Source of the DNA: an uncultured Collinsella sp.
Lineage (GTDB): Bacteria > Actinomycetota > Coriobacteriia > Coriobacteriales > Coriobacteriaceae
Direction: 5' to 3'
DNA length: 17,419 nt
Assembly: GCA_934654795.1 (NCBI GenBank)
Contig: CAKUGT010000029.1
Span: 1 to 17,419 of the forward strand
The notes below the pieces were generated by a model. The model was given only the letters and a program-made list of their open reading frames with translations, ran no database searches and had not been told where the DNA came from. A program made the position numbers and the translations under genes. Shown here one piece after another: positions 7,046 to 14,947 of the stretch. Within the stretch, counting starts at the first letter, position 1. Each line of letters opens with the position of its first letter.

Positions 7046-7081
7046 GTACGTGCCATCTGAGTAACCGAGGGGAGGGCGCAC

Positions 7082-7516
7082 ATGGGAATGACTGGTGCAT
7101 ACGAGCGCAATCTCGATGCAAAAGGTCGTCTGTCCCTGCCTGCACCCCTTCGCGAGGAGCTTGGAGAGCACGTTCGCGTGTTCAAAGCCCTGGATGTCGA
7201 TGCTCTGTACGTGTTCTCTGCCGAGGCCTTCGATAAGTGGGTCGAAGGACTCTTCGCGGGTCGTGAGGGCCACGAGGGTTTTAACCCGCGTGACATCAAC
7301 GACCAGAAGCTCATGAGGGCGATCAACAAGCGCACCACGTCGATGGATGTGGACAGCGCCGGTCGTATCGGTCTTTCTGAGTCTCTCCGCAAGCAGGCGA
7401 ACCTCGACCGCGAGGTCACGGTTGTGGGCAACTACGACCACCTTGAGGTCTGGGACCGCGCTACGGCCGATGAGGACGATGACGACGAGGCCCTGCTGGA
7501 CCTCTTCTTCTCGTAA
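7082..7516 (+). CDS. mraZ: Transcriptional regulator MraZ
   Basis: MraZ is the conserved first gene of dcw clusters. It is a ring-forming DNA-binding protein with two AbrB-like swapped-hairpin repeats that binds repeated boxes upstream of its own gene. The 144-residue product shows both repeats: YERNLDAKGRLSLPAPLRE near the N-terminus, and SMDVDSAGRIGLSESLRK about 80 residues later. The C-terminus is very acidic (DEDDDDE, then LLDLFFS), which is somewhat longer than usual. A strong ribosome site, GGGGAGG (7070-7076), precedes the ATG. rsmH follows after 20 bases. Autoregulation through the G-rich boxes upstream is expected from the family but is not proven here. Confidence 0.96.
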   Translation: MGMTGAYERNLDAKGRLSLPAPLREELGEHVRVFKALDVDALYVFSAEAFDKWVEGLFAGREGHEGFNPRDINDQKLMRAINKRTTSMDVDSAGRIGLSESLRKQANLDREVTVVGNYDHLEVWDRATADEDDDDEALLDLFFS

Positions 7517-7536
7517 GGGCAAGGCACGAGTAACGG

Positions 7537-8502
7537 ATGGAGCGTGGGATCTTGACACAAGAATATCGGCATGAACCTGTCATGCTCGGCGAAGTGCTTG
7601 AGTCGCTGCAGCTAAAGAGCGGTTCCGTCGTCTGCGATTGCACCCTTGGCGGTGCCGGTCATTCGGTAAAGATGGCCGCGCAGGTGGGGGAGACGGGTCT
7701 TTTGCTCGGCGTCGATCAGGACGACATGGCCCTCGAGGCCGCTGGCGCCCGTCTGGACCGCGAGGTTCCCGGCGTCCCGCACCAGCTGCTGAAGGGCAAC
7801 TTCGGCGACTTGGACGAGCTGCTTTGCTCGGCCGAGGTGCCCGGGGTCGATGGCTTCCTGTTTGACTTGGGCGTTTCGTCACCGCAACTCGATATCCCTG
7901 GCAGGGGCTTTTCGTATAACGAGGACGCCCCATTGGACATGCGGATGGATCCGGGTAACAACACCTTAAACGCAGCTGAGGTCATCAACAGCTATAACGA
8001 ACACGACCTCGCCCGGATTCTACGCGTCTACGGCGAAGAGAAGTTCGCCTCGCAGATTGCGCGCGAGATCGTGCGCCGTCGCGAGCAGGAACCGATCGAA
8101 ACTACGGGCCAATTTGTCGAGATCATCAAGGCTGGCATTCCGGCTGCCGCTCGTCGGCATGGTGGACACCCGGCCAAAAAGAGTTTCCAGGCCATTCGCA
8201 TCGAGGTCAATCACGAGCTCGATGTGCTCGAACGAGGGCTTGACGCCGCCACCAGGTGGCTCAACCCGGGCGGACGCATCTGCGTCATCTCGTATCACTC
8301 GCTCGAGGACCGTATCGTAAAGAACCACTTTAAGGAGATGAGCCAGGGGTGCACGTGTCCGCCGGAGATTCCGGTGTGCGTGTGCGGCAACGTGCCGATA
8401 CTCAAGGTCATCACCCGCAAACCCCTGGTTGCCCAACCCGATGAGGTTGCGCGCAACCCTCGGGCGAGATCAGCCAAAATCCGCGTGGCGCAGCGTCTGT
8501 AG
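7537..8502 (+). CDS. rsmH: 16S rRNA (cytosine-1402-N4)-methyltransferase RsmH
   Basis: RsmH (MraW) methylates N4 of C1402 in the decoding centre of 16S rRNA using S-adenosylmethionine. The 321-residue product has the usual opening HEPVMLGEVLESL and the SAM-binding motif VVCDCTLGGAGHS (about 31-43). It also has the RsmH signatures GFLFDLGVSSPQLD, GFSYNEDAPLDMRMD and ISYHSLEDRIVKNHF. The Cys-rich segment GCTCPPEIPVCVCG near the C-terminus is common in Gram-positive RsmH. The start is uncertain. ATG 7537 has a poor ribosome site. TTG at 7552 lies nine bases after GGAG (7539-7542) and would give MTQEYRHEPVML, closer to the family N-terminus. The gene lies between mraZ and the ftsL-like gene, as in most dcw clusters. 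Confidence 0.96.
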   Translation: MERGILTQEYRHEPVMLGEVLESLQLKSGSVVCDCTLGGAGHSVKMAAQVGETGLLLGVDQDDMALEAAGARLDREVPGVPHQLLKGNFGDLDELLCSAEVPGVDGFLFDLGVSSPQLDIPGRGFSYNEDAPLDMRMDPGNNTLNAAEVINSYNEHDLARILRVYGEEKFASQIAREIVRRREQEPIETTGQFVEIIKAGIPAAARRHGGHPAKKSFQAIRIEVNHELDVLERGLDAATRWLNPGGRICVISYHSLEDRIVKNHFKEMSQGCTCPPEIPVCVCGNVPILKVITRKPLVAQPDEVARNPRARSAKIRVAQRL

Positions 8503-8592
8503 GCGCGACCGCGCGATATTGGACCTCCCGCTCGCACCATAAACGAAGCTTAAACACACTACCAACGTACTCGGGATGGGAGGCGGCATATC

Positions 8593-9063
8593 ATGGGCTA
8601 CAACACTTCAAGCGCAGCACTCGCCTATGATATGAACGCCATGCCCGCCTATCGTGAGACGCCGCAGGCCCCCGTTGCTCCCCGTGAGCAGCGCACGCCG
8701 CGCTTTGATGTCTACACGGGCGCGGGCCGTCAGGCAAACCAGGCGGTAAGCCCGGTTTTCATGAGCGTTCTTAAAACGTTTTGCATCATTGCGGCTATCT
8801 TCATGACGATCGGCGTCGCCCGCGTGGCGCTCGCCGGCGTTACGGCCCAGGTGCTCAACAGCAACGCCGAGCTTACCAACACGCTCGAAAAGGCGACCGA
8901 TGAGAGCTCCGACCTGGAGGTCATGCATTCGGTCTATGGCGCCGACACGCGCATTCGCGACCTTGCGGGCGCTTATGGCATGGTGGAGCCCAGCGAGAGC
9001 GTTACACTTGACTTTTCGCAGGATGCAGCCGCGGGCGCCAACGCGACCGCGACCGCTCAGTAG
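8593..9063 (+). CDS. ftsL: FtsL-like cell division protein
   Basis: The 156-residue product has the FtsL layout. A polar cytoplasmic segment (about 1-55) leads to one transmembrane helix (about 56-80, VFMSVLKTFCIIAAIFMTIG). It is followed by a predicted coiled coil (about 84-112, AQVLNSNAELTNTLEKATDE) and the short motif IRDLAGAYGMVEPSES, which resembles the conserved 'GM..P' end of FtsL proteins. FtsL forms the FtsQLB complex that activates FtsW-FtsI at the septum. Sequence conservation in this family is low, so the call depends on layout and on position between rsmH and the transpeptidase gene. The cytoplasmic part is longer than in E. coli and Pro/Arg rich. The Ala/Thr-rich tail (AAAGANATATAQ) looks disordered. 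Ribosome site GGGAGG at 8578-8583. Confidence 0.8.
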   Translation: MGYNTSSAALAYDMNAMPAYRETPQAPVAPREQRTPRFDVYTGAGRQANQAVSPVFMSVLKTFCIIAAIFMTIGVARVALAGVTAQVLNSNAELTNTLEKATDESSDLEVMHSVYGADTRIRDLAGAYGMVEPSESVTLDFSQDAAAGANATATAQ

Positions 9064-9080
9064 CAAGACGGTAGCTGAGT

Positions 9081-10946
9081 ATGACAAATGACTATCGCCG
9101 CGGTTCCGATGGGGGCCGCGGTTCTGGACGTCCCTCGTCGCGGGGACGTTCTGGTTATCAAGGAACGGGTCGGCAATCTTACAACGCCGGGCAGTCCCGT
9201 GGCAACGACCCGGCGTCGCGACTTCGCGGCTCGGGCGGCCCTCAAGTGCATAACACCAGGTCGCGCAAGAGTTCGTCGACCGAATGGCTCACAGGCACGC
9301 CTCTGCCTCGCCGCAAAGCCGTCATGGGCTTCATTGGGCTTGGCTTGGGCTTGGGCGTCTTTCGCCTTGCCGACTATCAAATTGTCGAAGCCGATAAACT
9401 GCGCGAGCGTGCCGATGCGCGCCGCCTGCTTGAGCAGATTCTCTATGCCAAACGTGGCACCATCTACGACCGCAACGGTAACGTGCTGGCGTCGTCGGTC
9501 GAATGTCGCAACATCGCCGTGAACCCTCAGCTTGTCGAGGATGTTGACAAGACGGTGTCGGCGCTGGTCAAGGCAACTGGAATCGATAAAAAGACCTGCC
9601 GCAAGCTCGTTGAGTCCGATGGAACCTGGGTGTATATCAAGCGCCAGGTGGACGAAGACGACGCTGCGGCGCTGGAGAAGAAGAACCTGCCCGGCGTGCT
9701 TTTTGAGCAGGCCATGAAGCGCGTATATCCATACGGCAATCTGGCATCGCAGGTGCTGGGTGTAGTGAATGTAGACAACGACGGCTTGACGGGTCTCGAA
9801 AAGCAATACAACAAGCTTCTGACCGGCACGAACGGTTCTCTCGTACGCGAGCGCGCGAGGGACGGCAGCTATATCGCGGGCGGTGCCTATAAAAAGGTGG
9901 CTGCGGTCGACGGCGTTGATATCGTGACGACGCTCGACGTCAATATCCAGCGTGCGGCCGAGGATGCCCTGGCAGAGGCTGTCGAGAAGACAAAGGCCAA
10001 GAACGGCTCGGCGCTGGTCACCGATCCTACGACAGGCGAGATCTTGGCAGCCTGCTCGTATCCGACCTACGACCAGACCAATTTGGAAAACGCCAAGACC
10101 GAGGATATGAACCTGCGCCTGGTCACCGACGCCTACGAGCCCGGCTCGGTCTTTAAGACGCTCGTGGCAGGCGCCGGCTTCGACTTGGGCGTCGTGCGGT
10201 CGAGTACGTCGTTTGAGGTGCCGGCGAGCATCAAGGTGGGCGACGATACCGTCACCGATGCCGACAAGCGCGACTACGCCATGACCATGGATGTGCGCGA
10301 GATGATGCGCCGTTCGTCCAACGTGGGATTTGTCCTGGTGGGGCGCAAGATCGGTGCCGACGACTTTGCCGCCTATGTGGACAAGTGGGGCATCGGTCAC
10401 AGCTCTGGTGTCGATTTTCCGGGCGAGAGCCTGGGCATCGTCAAGGAGCGTGACCAGTATGACGGCGCCACGCTGGGCTCGATGAGCTTTGGACAGGCGC
10501 TGTCTGTCTCGCCGATTGAGATCGCACGTGCCGTGGGCGGCATCGCCAACGGCGGCGTGATGATGACCCCGCACTTCTATAAGTCCAGCAAAGGCGACGA
10601 GAAGGACTGGGGCGAAGGCGAGCGCGCGATTTCGGAGGACGCCGCATCCCAGGTGACATCGTGCATGCAGACGGTCGTGTCGGAGGGAACGGGCGTTGGC
10701 GGCGCGGTTGACGGCTATGACGTGGCGGGTAAGACCGGTACGGCCGAACGTGCCGACGAGAACGGCGGCTACCTCAAGGAGAACTACATGTCGTCCTTTA
10801 TGGGCTTTGCACCGGCACAATCGCCCAAGGTGCTGTGCTATATCACGCTCGACGGAACGCCGAGCGGCTCAGATGCCGCTGCGGTGCCGTTCCAGTCCAT
10901 TATGGCCAACGCGCTCGACGTGCTGGGCATCCCGCACACGAAGTAG
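9081..10946 (+). CDS. ftsI: Septal class B penicillin-binding protein (FtsI/PBP2B type)
   Basis: A 621-residue peptidoglycan transpeptidase, expected to crosslink septal wall together with FtsW. There is a long cytoplasmic N-terminus (1-78) rich in Arg, Gly and Ser, then one transmembrane helix (about 79-97, VMGFIGLGLGLGVFRLADYQ). The PBP dimerisation domain follows (from about 118, ILYAKRGTIYDRNGNVLASS), then the transpeptidase domain. The active-site motifs are complete: Ser356-Val-Phe-Lys359 in EPGSVFKT, Ser412-Ser-Asn414 in RRSSNVGF, and Lys551-Thr-Gly553 in AGKTGTAE. No PASTA domains are present at the C-terminus, unlike several Gram-positive homologues. The ATG start has only a weak ribosome site, 17 bases after the ftsL-like gene, so coupling to upstream translation is possible. 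Confidence 0.95.
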   Translation: MTNDYRRGSDGGRGSGRPSSRGRSGYQGTGRQSYNAGQSRGNDPASRLRGSGGPQVHNTRSRKSSSTEWLTGTPLPRRKAVMGFIGLGLGLGVFRLADYQIVEADKLRERADARRLLEQILYAKRGTIYDRNGNVLASSVECRNIAVNPQLVEDVDKTVSALVKATGIDKKTCRKLVESDGTWVYIKRQVDEDDAAALEKKNLPGVLFEQAMKRVYPYGNLASQVLGVVNVDNDGLTGLEKQYNKLLTGTNGSLVRERARDGSYIAGGAYKKVAAVDGVDIVTTLDVNIQRAAEDALAEAVEKTKAKNGSALVTDPTTGEILAACSYPTYDQTNLENAKTEDMNLRLVTDAYEPGSVFKTLVAGAGFDLGVVRSSTSFEVPASIKVGDDTVTDADKRDYAMTMDVREMMRRSSNVGFVLVGRKIGADDFAAYVDKWGIGHSSGVDFPGESLGIVKERDQYDGATLGSMSFGQALSVSPIEIARAVGGIANGGVMMTPHFYKSSKGDEKDWGEGERAISEDAASQVTSCMQTVVSEGTGVGGAVDGYDVAGKTGTAERADENGGYLKENYMSSFMGFAPAQSPKVLCYITLDGTPSGSDAAAVPFQSIMANALDVLGIPHTK

Positions 10947-11074
10947 GGGGTTACAATCTTTGGGGCGTGGTTTGTTGTCCCATATGAGGGGTGTTCACAT
11001 GCCCTGCACCACGCATGCGCGGCGCTGGGATACAATACGCCGATAGCATTATTTAGGTTTACAGGGGAGCTGCA
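10947..11074 (+). other. 128-base gap between ftsI and murF
   Basis: This is the longest gap inside the cluster and lies where murE is often found. It carries an inverted pair GCGTGGT (10965-10971) and ACCACGC (11008-11014), with a smaller AGGG/CCCT pair inside. Two TACAAT words (10952-10957, 11031-11036) look like -10 boxes but have no -35 partner. An internal promoter or structured leader is possible. The murF ribosome site GGGGAG is at 11064-11069. Confidence 0.4.
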
Positions 11075-12499
11075 ATGATAGAGATCGCCGTCAACAACCT
11101 CGCGGCCGCAACAGGGGCCCGAACCGTGACGGGAGAAGTCGATCGGGTATGCCGCGGGTGCGTTATCGACTCGCGCCAGGTCGAGGAAGGGACGATTTTC
11201 GTCGCCTTTCCCGGTGAAAACGTCGACGGCAATGATTTTGCTTCCCGTGCCGTCCAGTCGGGTGCCGGCGCCGTCGTGATGACGCGTGAGCCCGAGGCCG
11301 AGCTGGTCTCGCTGGCGCAGGACAAGGGCTGTGCCATCTTGTTGACCGATGATCCCGAGGAGTTTCTGCTGCGTTTGGCGCACGCGTATCGCCTGGAGCT
11401 TGGCTGCCTGGTCGTTGGCATTACCGGTTCCATCGGCAAGACGACGACCAAGGACGTGCTCGCCGCTGTGCTCGCCAAGCGCTATCGTGTCTGGGCCACT
11501 AAGGGCAATTTCAATAACCTGATCGGCATGCCGCTCACGGTGCTTTCCGCTCCGGCCGATACCGAGGCCCTGGTGCTCGAGATGGGCATGAACCATTTCC
11601 ACGAGATCGAGCGCCTGTCTCAGTCTGCCAATCCCAACCTTGCCATCGTGAGCAAGATCGGCACCTCTCATATCGGCATTTTGGGCAGCCGTGAGAACAT
11701 CGCCCGCGCTAAGGCCGAGATCGTTCAAGGCATGTGCGCCGCCGGCGACTATTTGCCGCTGCTGGTTTTGGGCGGCGAGGACGACTTTACGCCGTTCATT
11801 CGCGACACGTTCGCCCAGCCTGCTGGTATCGACGTGATGCTGGCCGGCGTCTCGGACGATGATGAGGTCCGTGCCCGCGACATTCGTGTTGATGACGAGG
11901 GCCGTCCGGTCTTTACGCTTGATTTTGGCCAGGGTGAGACGATAGATACCATGCTTGCCATCCCCGGCGTGCAGTCCGTTCCTAATGCCGTTAAGGCCGC
12001 CGCGGTTGCCTATCGTCTGGGCGTGACGCCCGAGCAGATCGATGCTGCCTTTAGGGGCCTCACGATCACCGGTCACCGCCAGGAGATCAAGCGCGCCAAG
12101 AGCGGTGCCCGCGTCATCGACGATTCCTATAACGCCAGTGCCGAATCTATGGCTGCTGGCCTCGATCTGCTGTGCTCGCTTTCGTGTACGGGGTCTCGCA
12201 TGGCGATCCTGGGCGAGATGGGCGAGATGGGCGATGAGGCTCCTCGCATGCATGAGCTCGTGGGCGCCTATGCCGCCGCCAAGAAGCTCGACATGCTGGC
12301 GTGCGTGGGTGGTGAGCTGGCCCAGCTTATGGCCGATGCCGCACGCATGATGGGCATGGACGAGGACCGCATCCAGGTGTACTCCGATTATCAGCAGGTG
12401 CTCGACCGCATGGGCGGTGCGCTTGAAAAACATGATGTTGTACTGGTCAAGGGTTCCCGCTTTGTTGAGCTCGACCGCTTTGTGGAAGGTGTGTGCTAG
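11075..12499 (+). CDS. murF: UDP-MurNAc-tripeptide--D-Ala-D-Ala ligase MurF
   Basis: MurF adds D-alanyl-D-alanine to UDP-MurNAc-tripeptide with ATP, the last cytoplasmic step of the peptidoglycan stem. The 474-residue product has the N-terminal MurF substrate domain (VCRGCVIDSRQVEEGTIFVA, about 25-44). The Mur ligase ATP loop GITGSIGKTTTK (115-126) and GNFNNLIGMPLT (a MurF signature, usually with E-I instead of L-I) follow. The C-terminal domain carries RVIDDSYNASAESM and AILGEMGEMG. The D-D-S-Y-N-A signature separates MurF from MurE and MurD. The start has a clear ribosome site, GGGGAG, five bases away. mraY begins three bases after the stop, indicating one transcript. No murE lies upstream. 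Confidence 0.96.
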   Translation: MIEIAVNNLAAATGARTVTGEVDRVCRGCVIDSRQVEEGTIFVAFPGENVDGNDFASRAVQSGAGAVVMTREPEAELVSLAQDKGCAILLTDDPEEFLLRLAHAYRLELGCLVVGITGSIGKTTTKDVLAAVLAKRYRVWATKGNFNNLIGMPLTVLSAPADTEALVLEMGMNHFHEIERLSQSANPNLAIVSKIGTSHIGILGSRENIARAKAEIVQGMCAAGDYLPLLVLGGEDDFTPFIRDTFAQPAGIDVMLAGVSDDDEVRARDIRVDDEGRPVFTLDFGQGETIDTMLAIPGVQSVPNAVKAAAVAYRLGVTPEQIDAAFRGLTITGHRQEIKRAKSGARVIDDSYNASAESMAAGLDLLCSLSCTGSRMAILGEMGEMGDEAPRMHELVGAYAAAKKLDMLACVGGELAQLMADAARMMGMDEDRIQVYSDYQQVLDRMGGALEKHDVVLVKGSRFVELDRFVEGVC

Positions 12500-12502
12500 C
12501 CC

Positions 12503-13522
12503 ATGTTCGGCAATCCCTCGTATCCAACGTATCAGGCTTTTTTGGGGCTTGGCATCGCCGCAGCCATTGCGCTGCTGCTCATGCCGTGGTGGATCAAGCT
12601 GCTCAAGGTCGAGGGTATCGGCCAGCAGGTTCGTGCCGACGGCCCCAAGCGTCATTTGGTTAAGCAGGGAACGCCCACCATGGGTGGCGTTGTCATCCTC
12701 GTCGCGATCTCGCTGACCTGCCTGCTGATGGGCAAGCTCACCACCGAGCTCGTACTCGTGCTGCTCGCCACGCTGGCGACCGGCGTGCTGGGCCTGATCG
12801 ACGACCTGACCTCCGTTACGCATGGGCGCTCGCTCGGTCTGACGCCCCATGCCAAGATGATCGGCCTAACCATTATCTGTGTCACCTTTACGGTACTTGC
12901 CGTCAACTGGTGCGGCGTCGCCCCCGAGATTCGTTTTCCCGGTGGGTTGACGATCGACCTTGGCGTGCTTTCGACCACCATCTGCGGCTATTCGTTCCCG
13001 TGGCTCTATATTGTCTTTTGCTGGCTGATGATTGCCGGTCTTTCTAATGCCGTGAACCTGACCGATGGCCTTGACGGTCTTGCTGGCGGCACCTCCATGA
13101 TCGCCATGCTCGCCATGGCTGCCATGGCGTTTTTGCACGGAGACGTGAACCTGTCCATCTTCTGCACCGCGTGTGCCGGTGCCTGCTTGGGCTTTCTGTG
13201 GTTCAACTGCTATCCGGCGAGCATCTTTATGGGTGATACCGGCTCGCTTGCTCTGGGCGCCGCGTTTGCCTGTACGTCCATCATGACTAACACCGAGGTC
13301 GTCTCCCTCATCATCGGCGGCCTGTTTATCGTTGAGACTCTGTCGGTCATGATTCAGGTTGTCTACTTCCACTTTACGCACAAGCGCGTCTTCCTTATGG
13401 CGCCCATCCATCATCATTTCGAAAAGAAGGGTTGGGCAGAGACCAAGGTCGTCATCCGTTTTTGGATTATCGCTGCGGCATTTGGTGCCGTTGGCCTTGC
13501 TCTGTTCTTCCAGTTGGGATAG
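12503..13522 (+). CDS. mraY: Phospho-N-acetylmuramoyl-pentapeptide transferase MraY
   Basis: MraY transfers phospho-MurNAc-pentapeptide to undecaprenyl phosphate, forming lipid I at the inner face of the membrane. The 339-residue product is a polytopic membrane protein with about ten hydrophobic helices. Conserved features are PTMGG (58-62), Asp100-Asp101 in GLIDDLTSV, and NAVNLTDGLDGLAGG (182-196). Asp245 lies in FMGDTGSLALG, and the PIHHHFEKKGW motif carries the three His (303-305). The DDxxK-like site reads DDLTS, so the Lys usually four residues after the first Asp is not obvious here. The start follows murF by three bases. GGAAGG (12484-12489) is 13 bases away, so translation may be coupled. 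Confidence 0.97.
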   Translation: MFGNPSYPTYQAFLGLGIAAAIALLLMPWWIKLLKVEGIGQQVRADGPKRHLVKQGTPTMGGVVILVAISLTCLLMGKLTTELVLVLLATLATGVLGLIDDLTSVTHGRSLGLTPHAKMIGLTIICVTFTVLAVNWCGVAPEIRFPGGLTIDLGVLSTTICGYSFPWLYIVFCWLMIAGLSNAVNLTDGLDGLAGGTSMIAMLAMAAMAFLHGDVNLSIFCTACAGACLGFLWFNCYPASIFMGDTGSLALGAAFACTSIMTNTEVVSLIIGGLFIVETLSVMIQVVYFHFTHKRVFLMAPIHHHFEKKGWAETKVVIRFWIIAAAFGAVGLALFFQLG

Positions 13523-13531
13523 TGGTCTTTC

Positions 13532-14938
13532 ATGCCTCTTGCTGATGTCTTTAGCCTGCTCGTTTTGGGTCAGGGCAAATCCGGTCTCGATGTCGCCCGC
13601 TGGGCGCTGGCACATCCCGAGCGCGTAAGCGCCGTTACCGTGTATGGCGGCGGCACCTCTGAGCCCAATGACGCCACGCGTGCGCTCGAGGCTGCTGGTG
13701 CGTCGTTTGTCTATGGGACCGAACAGGTCGAGGGCGCCTATGACGTATGCGTGACGTGCCCGGGCATCTCGGAGTTCTCGGGCTTCTTTAAGGCCGGGCG
13801 CGAACATGCCGCTCAGATTATGGGTGAGCCAGAGTTTGCCTATCGTCTGTCGCCCGATAACTGGATTGCCATCACGGGCACCAACGGCAAGACGACCACC
13901 ACGTCGCTGACTGATTATCTGCTCAAGGCTGCCGGCGAGGCCAGCGTAGCCGTCGGCAACATCGGCGAGCCGCCGGTCAACGAGATTGACGGCCGAGCCC
14001 ACAACGAGTGGTTTGTGGCTGAGCTCTCGAGCTATCAGATTGCTACGACCACCGAGCTCCACCCTCGTGTGGCGGTGCTGCTCAACATCACTCCCGACCA
14101 CTTGGGCTGGCATAAGAGCCATAAGAACTATGCGCTTGCCAAGATCAAACTGTTTGACAATATGGTCGATGACGATCTGGTGGTTGTCGACGTCGAAGAC
14201 GCCGGCATTCACGAGTTCGATGAGTACATCTACACGCCGGGTCGTCGCATCTGCAAGGTTGCCTTTGACGAGCCAGAGGGTGAGGATGTCGCCTTTGTGC
14301 GCGATGGCAAGATGATCGTGCGCCTGAAGGGCGTCGAGACCCCGCTCATCGCTACATCCGAACTCAAGATCTCGGGCCATCACAATGTTATCAATGCCCT
14401 GTGCGCTGCCACGGTTGCCCTGGCAGTCGGTGCCGATGTCGATGGTGTCTGCCGCGGTCTGGCCTCGTTCCAGCCGCTCGAGCACCGCGTGGAGCCGTGC
14501 GGCGAGATTGACGGAGTGCGCTACGTCAACGATTCCAAGGCGACCAACACCGACGCGGTCGAGAAGGCACTGACGGCATTTCCCGATGACGACGTGATCT
14601 TGCTGCTCGGCGGCCACGATAAGGGCACGCCGCTCACGGACTTCGCGCGCGTTGTTATGGATAACGTGCGCTCGGTCGTCTGCTTTGGCGATGCGCGCGA
14701 GCGCTTCACCGCCGCTATGGACGAGGCCGATGTCGATGGCGATGTGGATATCGCCCAGGCGGATGACCTACGCGATGCCGTGGACGTTGCCCGTTCGCTG
14801 TCGAGCCGTGGCGACGTGATCTTACTTTCTCCTGCGTGCTCTTCGTTCGATGAGTTCTCGGGCTATGAGGAGCGCGGCCGCGTGTTTAAGGACTATGTGG
14901 CCCAGCTTGCCGCTGCAGCGAAATCGCAAATGGAATAG
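13532..14938 (+). CDS. murD: UDP-MurNAc-L-alanine--D-glutamate ligase MurD
   Basis: MurD adds D-glutamate to UDP-MurNAc-L-alanine with ATP in the cytoplasm. The 468-residue product has a Rossmann-like N-terminus, LLVLGQGKSGLDVARWAL (9-26). It then has CPGIS (76-80, SPGI in most MurD) and the ATP loop ITGTNGKTTTTSL (114-126). VLLNITPDHLGWHKSHKNY follows, and the C-terminal signatures are YVNDSKATNTDAVEKAL, LLLGGHDKGTPL and LLSPACSSFDEFSGYEERG. The last two are typical of MurD and distinguish it from MurC. The ribosome site is poor and the gene starts nine bases after mraY, so translational coupling is likely. ftsW follows within ten bases. Confidence 0.96.
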   Translation: MPLADVFSLLVLGQGKSGLDVARWALAHPERVSAVTVYGGGTSEPNDATRALEAAGASFVYGTEQVEGAYDVCVTCPGISEFSGFFKAGREHAAQIMGEPEFAYRLSPDNWIAITGTNGKTTTTSLTDYLLKAAGEASVAVGNIGEPPVNEIDGRAHNEWFVAELSSYQIATTTELHPRVAVLLNITPDHLGWHKSHKNYALAKIKLFDNMVDDDLVVVDVEDAGIHEFDEYIYTPGRRICKVAFDEPEGEDVAFVRDGKMIVRLKGVETPLIATSELKISGHHNVINALCAATVALAVGADVDGVCRGLASFQPLEHRVEPCGEIDGVRYVNDSKATNTDAVEKALTAFPDDDVILLLGGHDKGTPLTDFARVVMDNVRSVVCFGDARERFTAAMDEADVDGDVDIAQADDLRDAVDVARSLSSRGDVILLSPACSSFDEFSGYEERGRVFKDYVAQLAAAAKSQME

Positions 14939-14947
14939 GGGTTGCCG

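Larger units (their letters stand above)
6723..7081 (+). promoter_or_regulatory. Control region of the dcw cluster
   Basis: No gene is supported in this stretch. From left to right it holds two G-rich runs (6744-6779) and a small hairpin-rich patch with AAAGGCGG/CCGCCTTT (6844-6851 with 6870-6877). It continues with the inverted repeat AAACACAA-CATA-TTGTGTTT (6883-6902), three AACATAT words (6889, 6906, 6930) and a G-tract cluster (6938-6977). The promoter and two related palindromes follow, then the mraZ ribosome site. TGGGK words at 6951, 6961, 6973 and 6993 are spaced by 10, 12 and 20 bases and are candidate MraZ boxes. In E. coli MraZ binds TGGGN repeats with 5-base gaps. Confidence 0.6.

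Noticed and set aside
6620..7081. RNase P RNA or other housekeeping RNA before the dcw cluster
   Set aside because: The conserved core sequences of RNase P RNA, tmRNA or SRP RNA were not found in this stretch.
6678..7236. Frames of 68-133 codons on the + strand upstream of and into mraZ
   Set aside because: They cross the inverted repeats, G-tracts and the promoter, and the longer one overlaps mraZ out of frame. There is no protein-like composition.
7552..7557. Perfect TTGACA inside the start of rsmH as an internal promoter
   Set aside because: No -10-like hexamer lies 16-18 bases downstream, and the match is part of the coding sequence.
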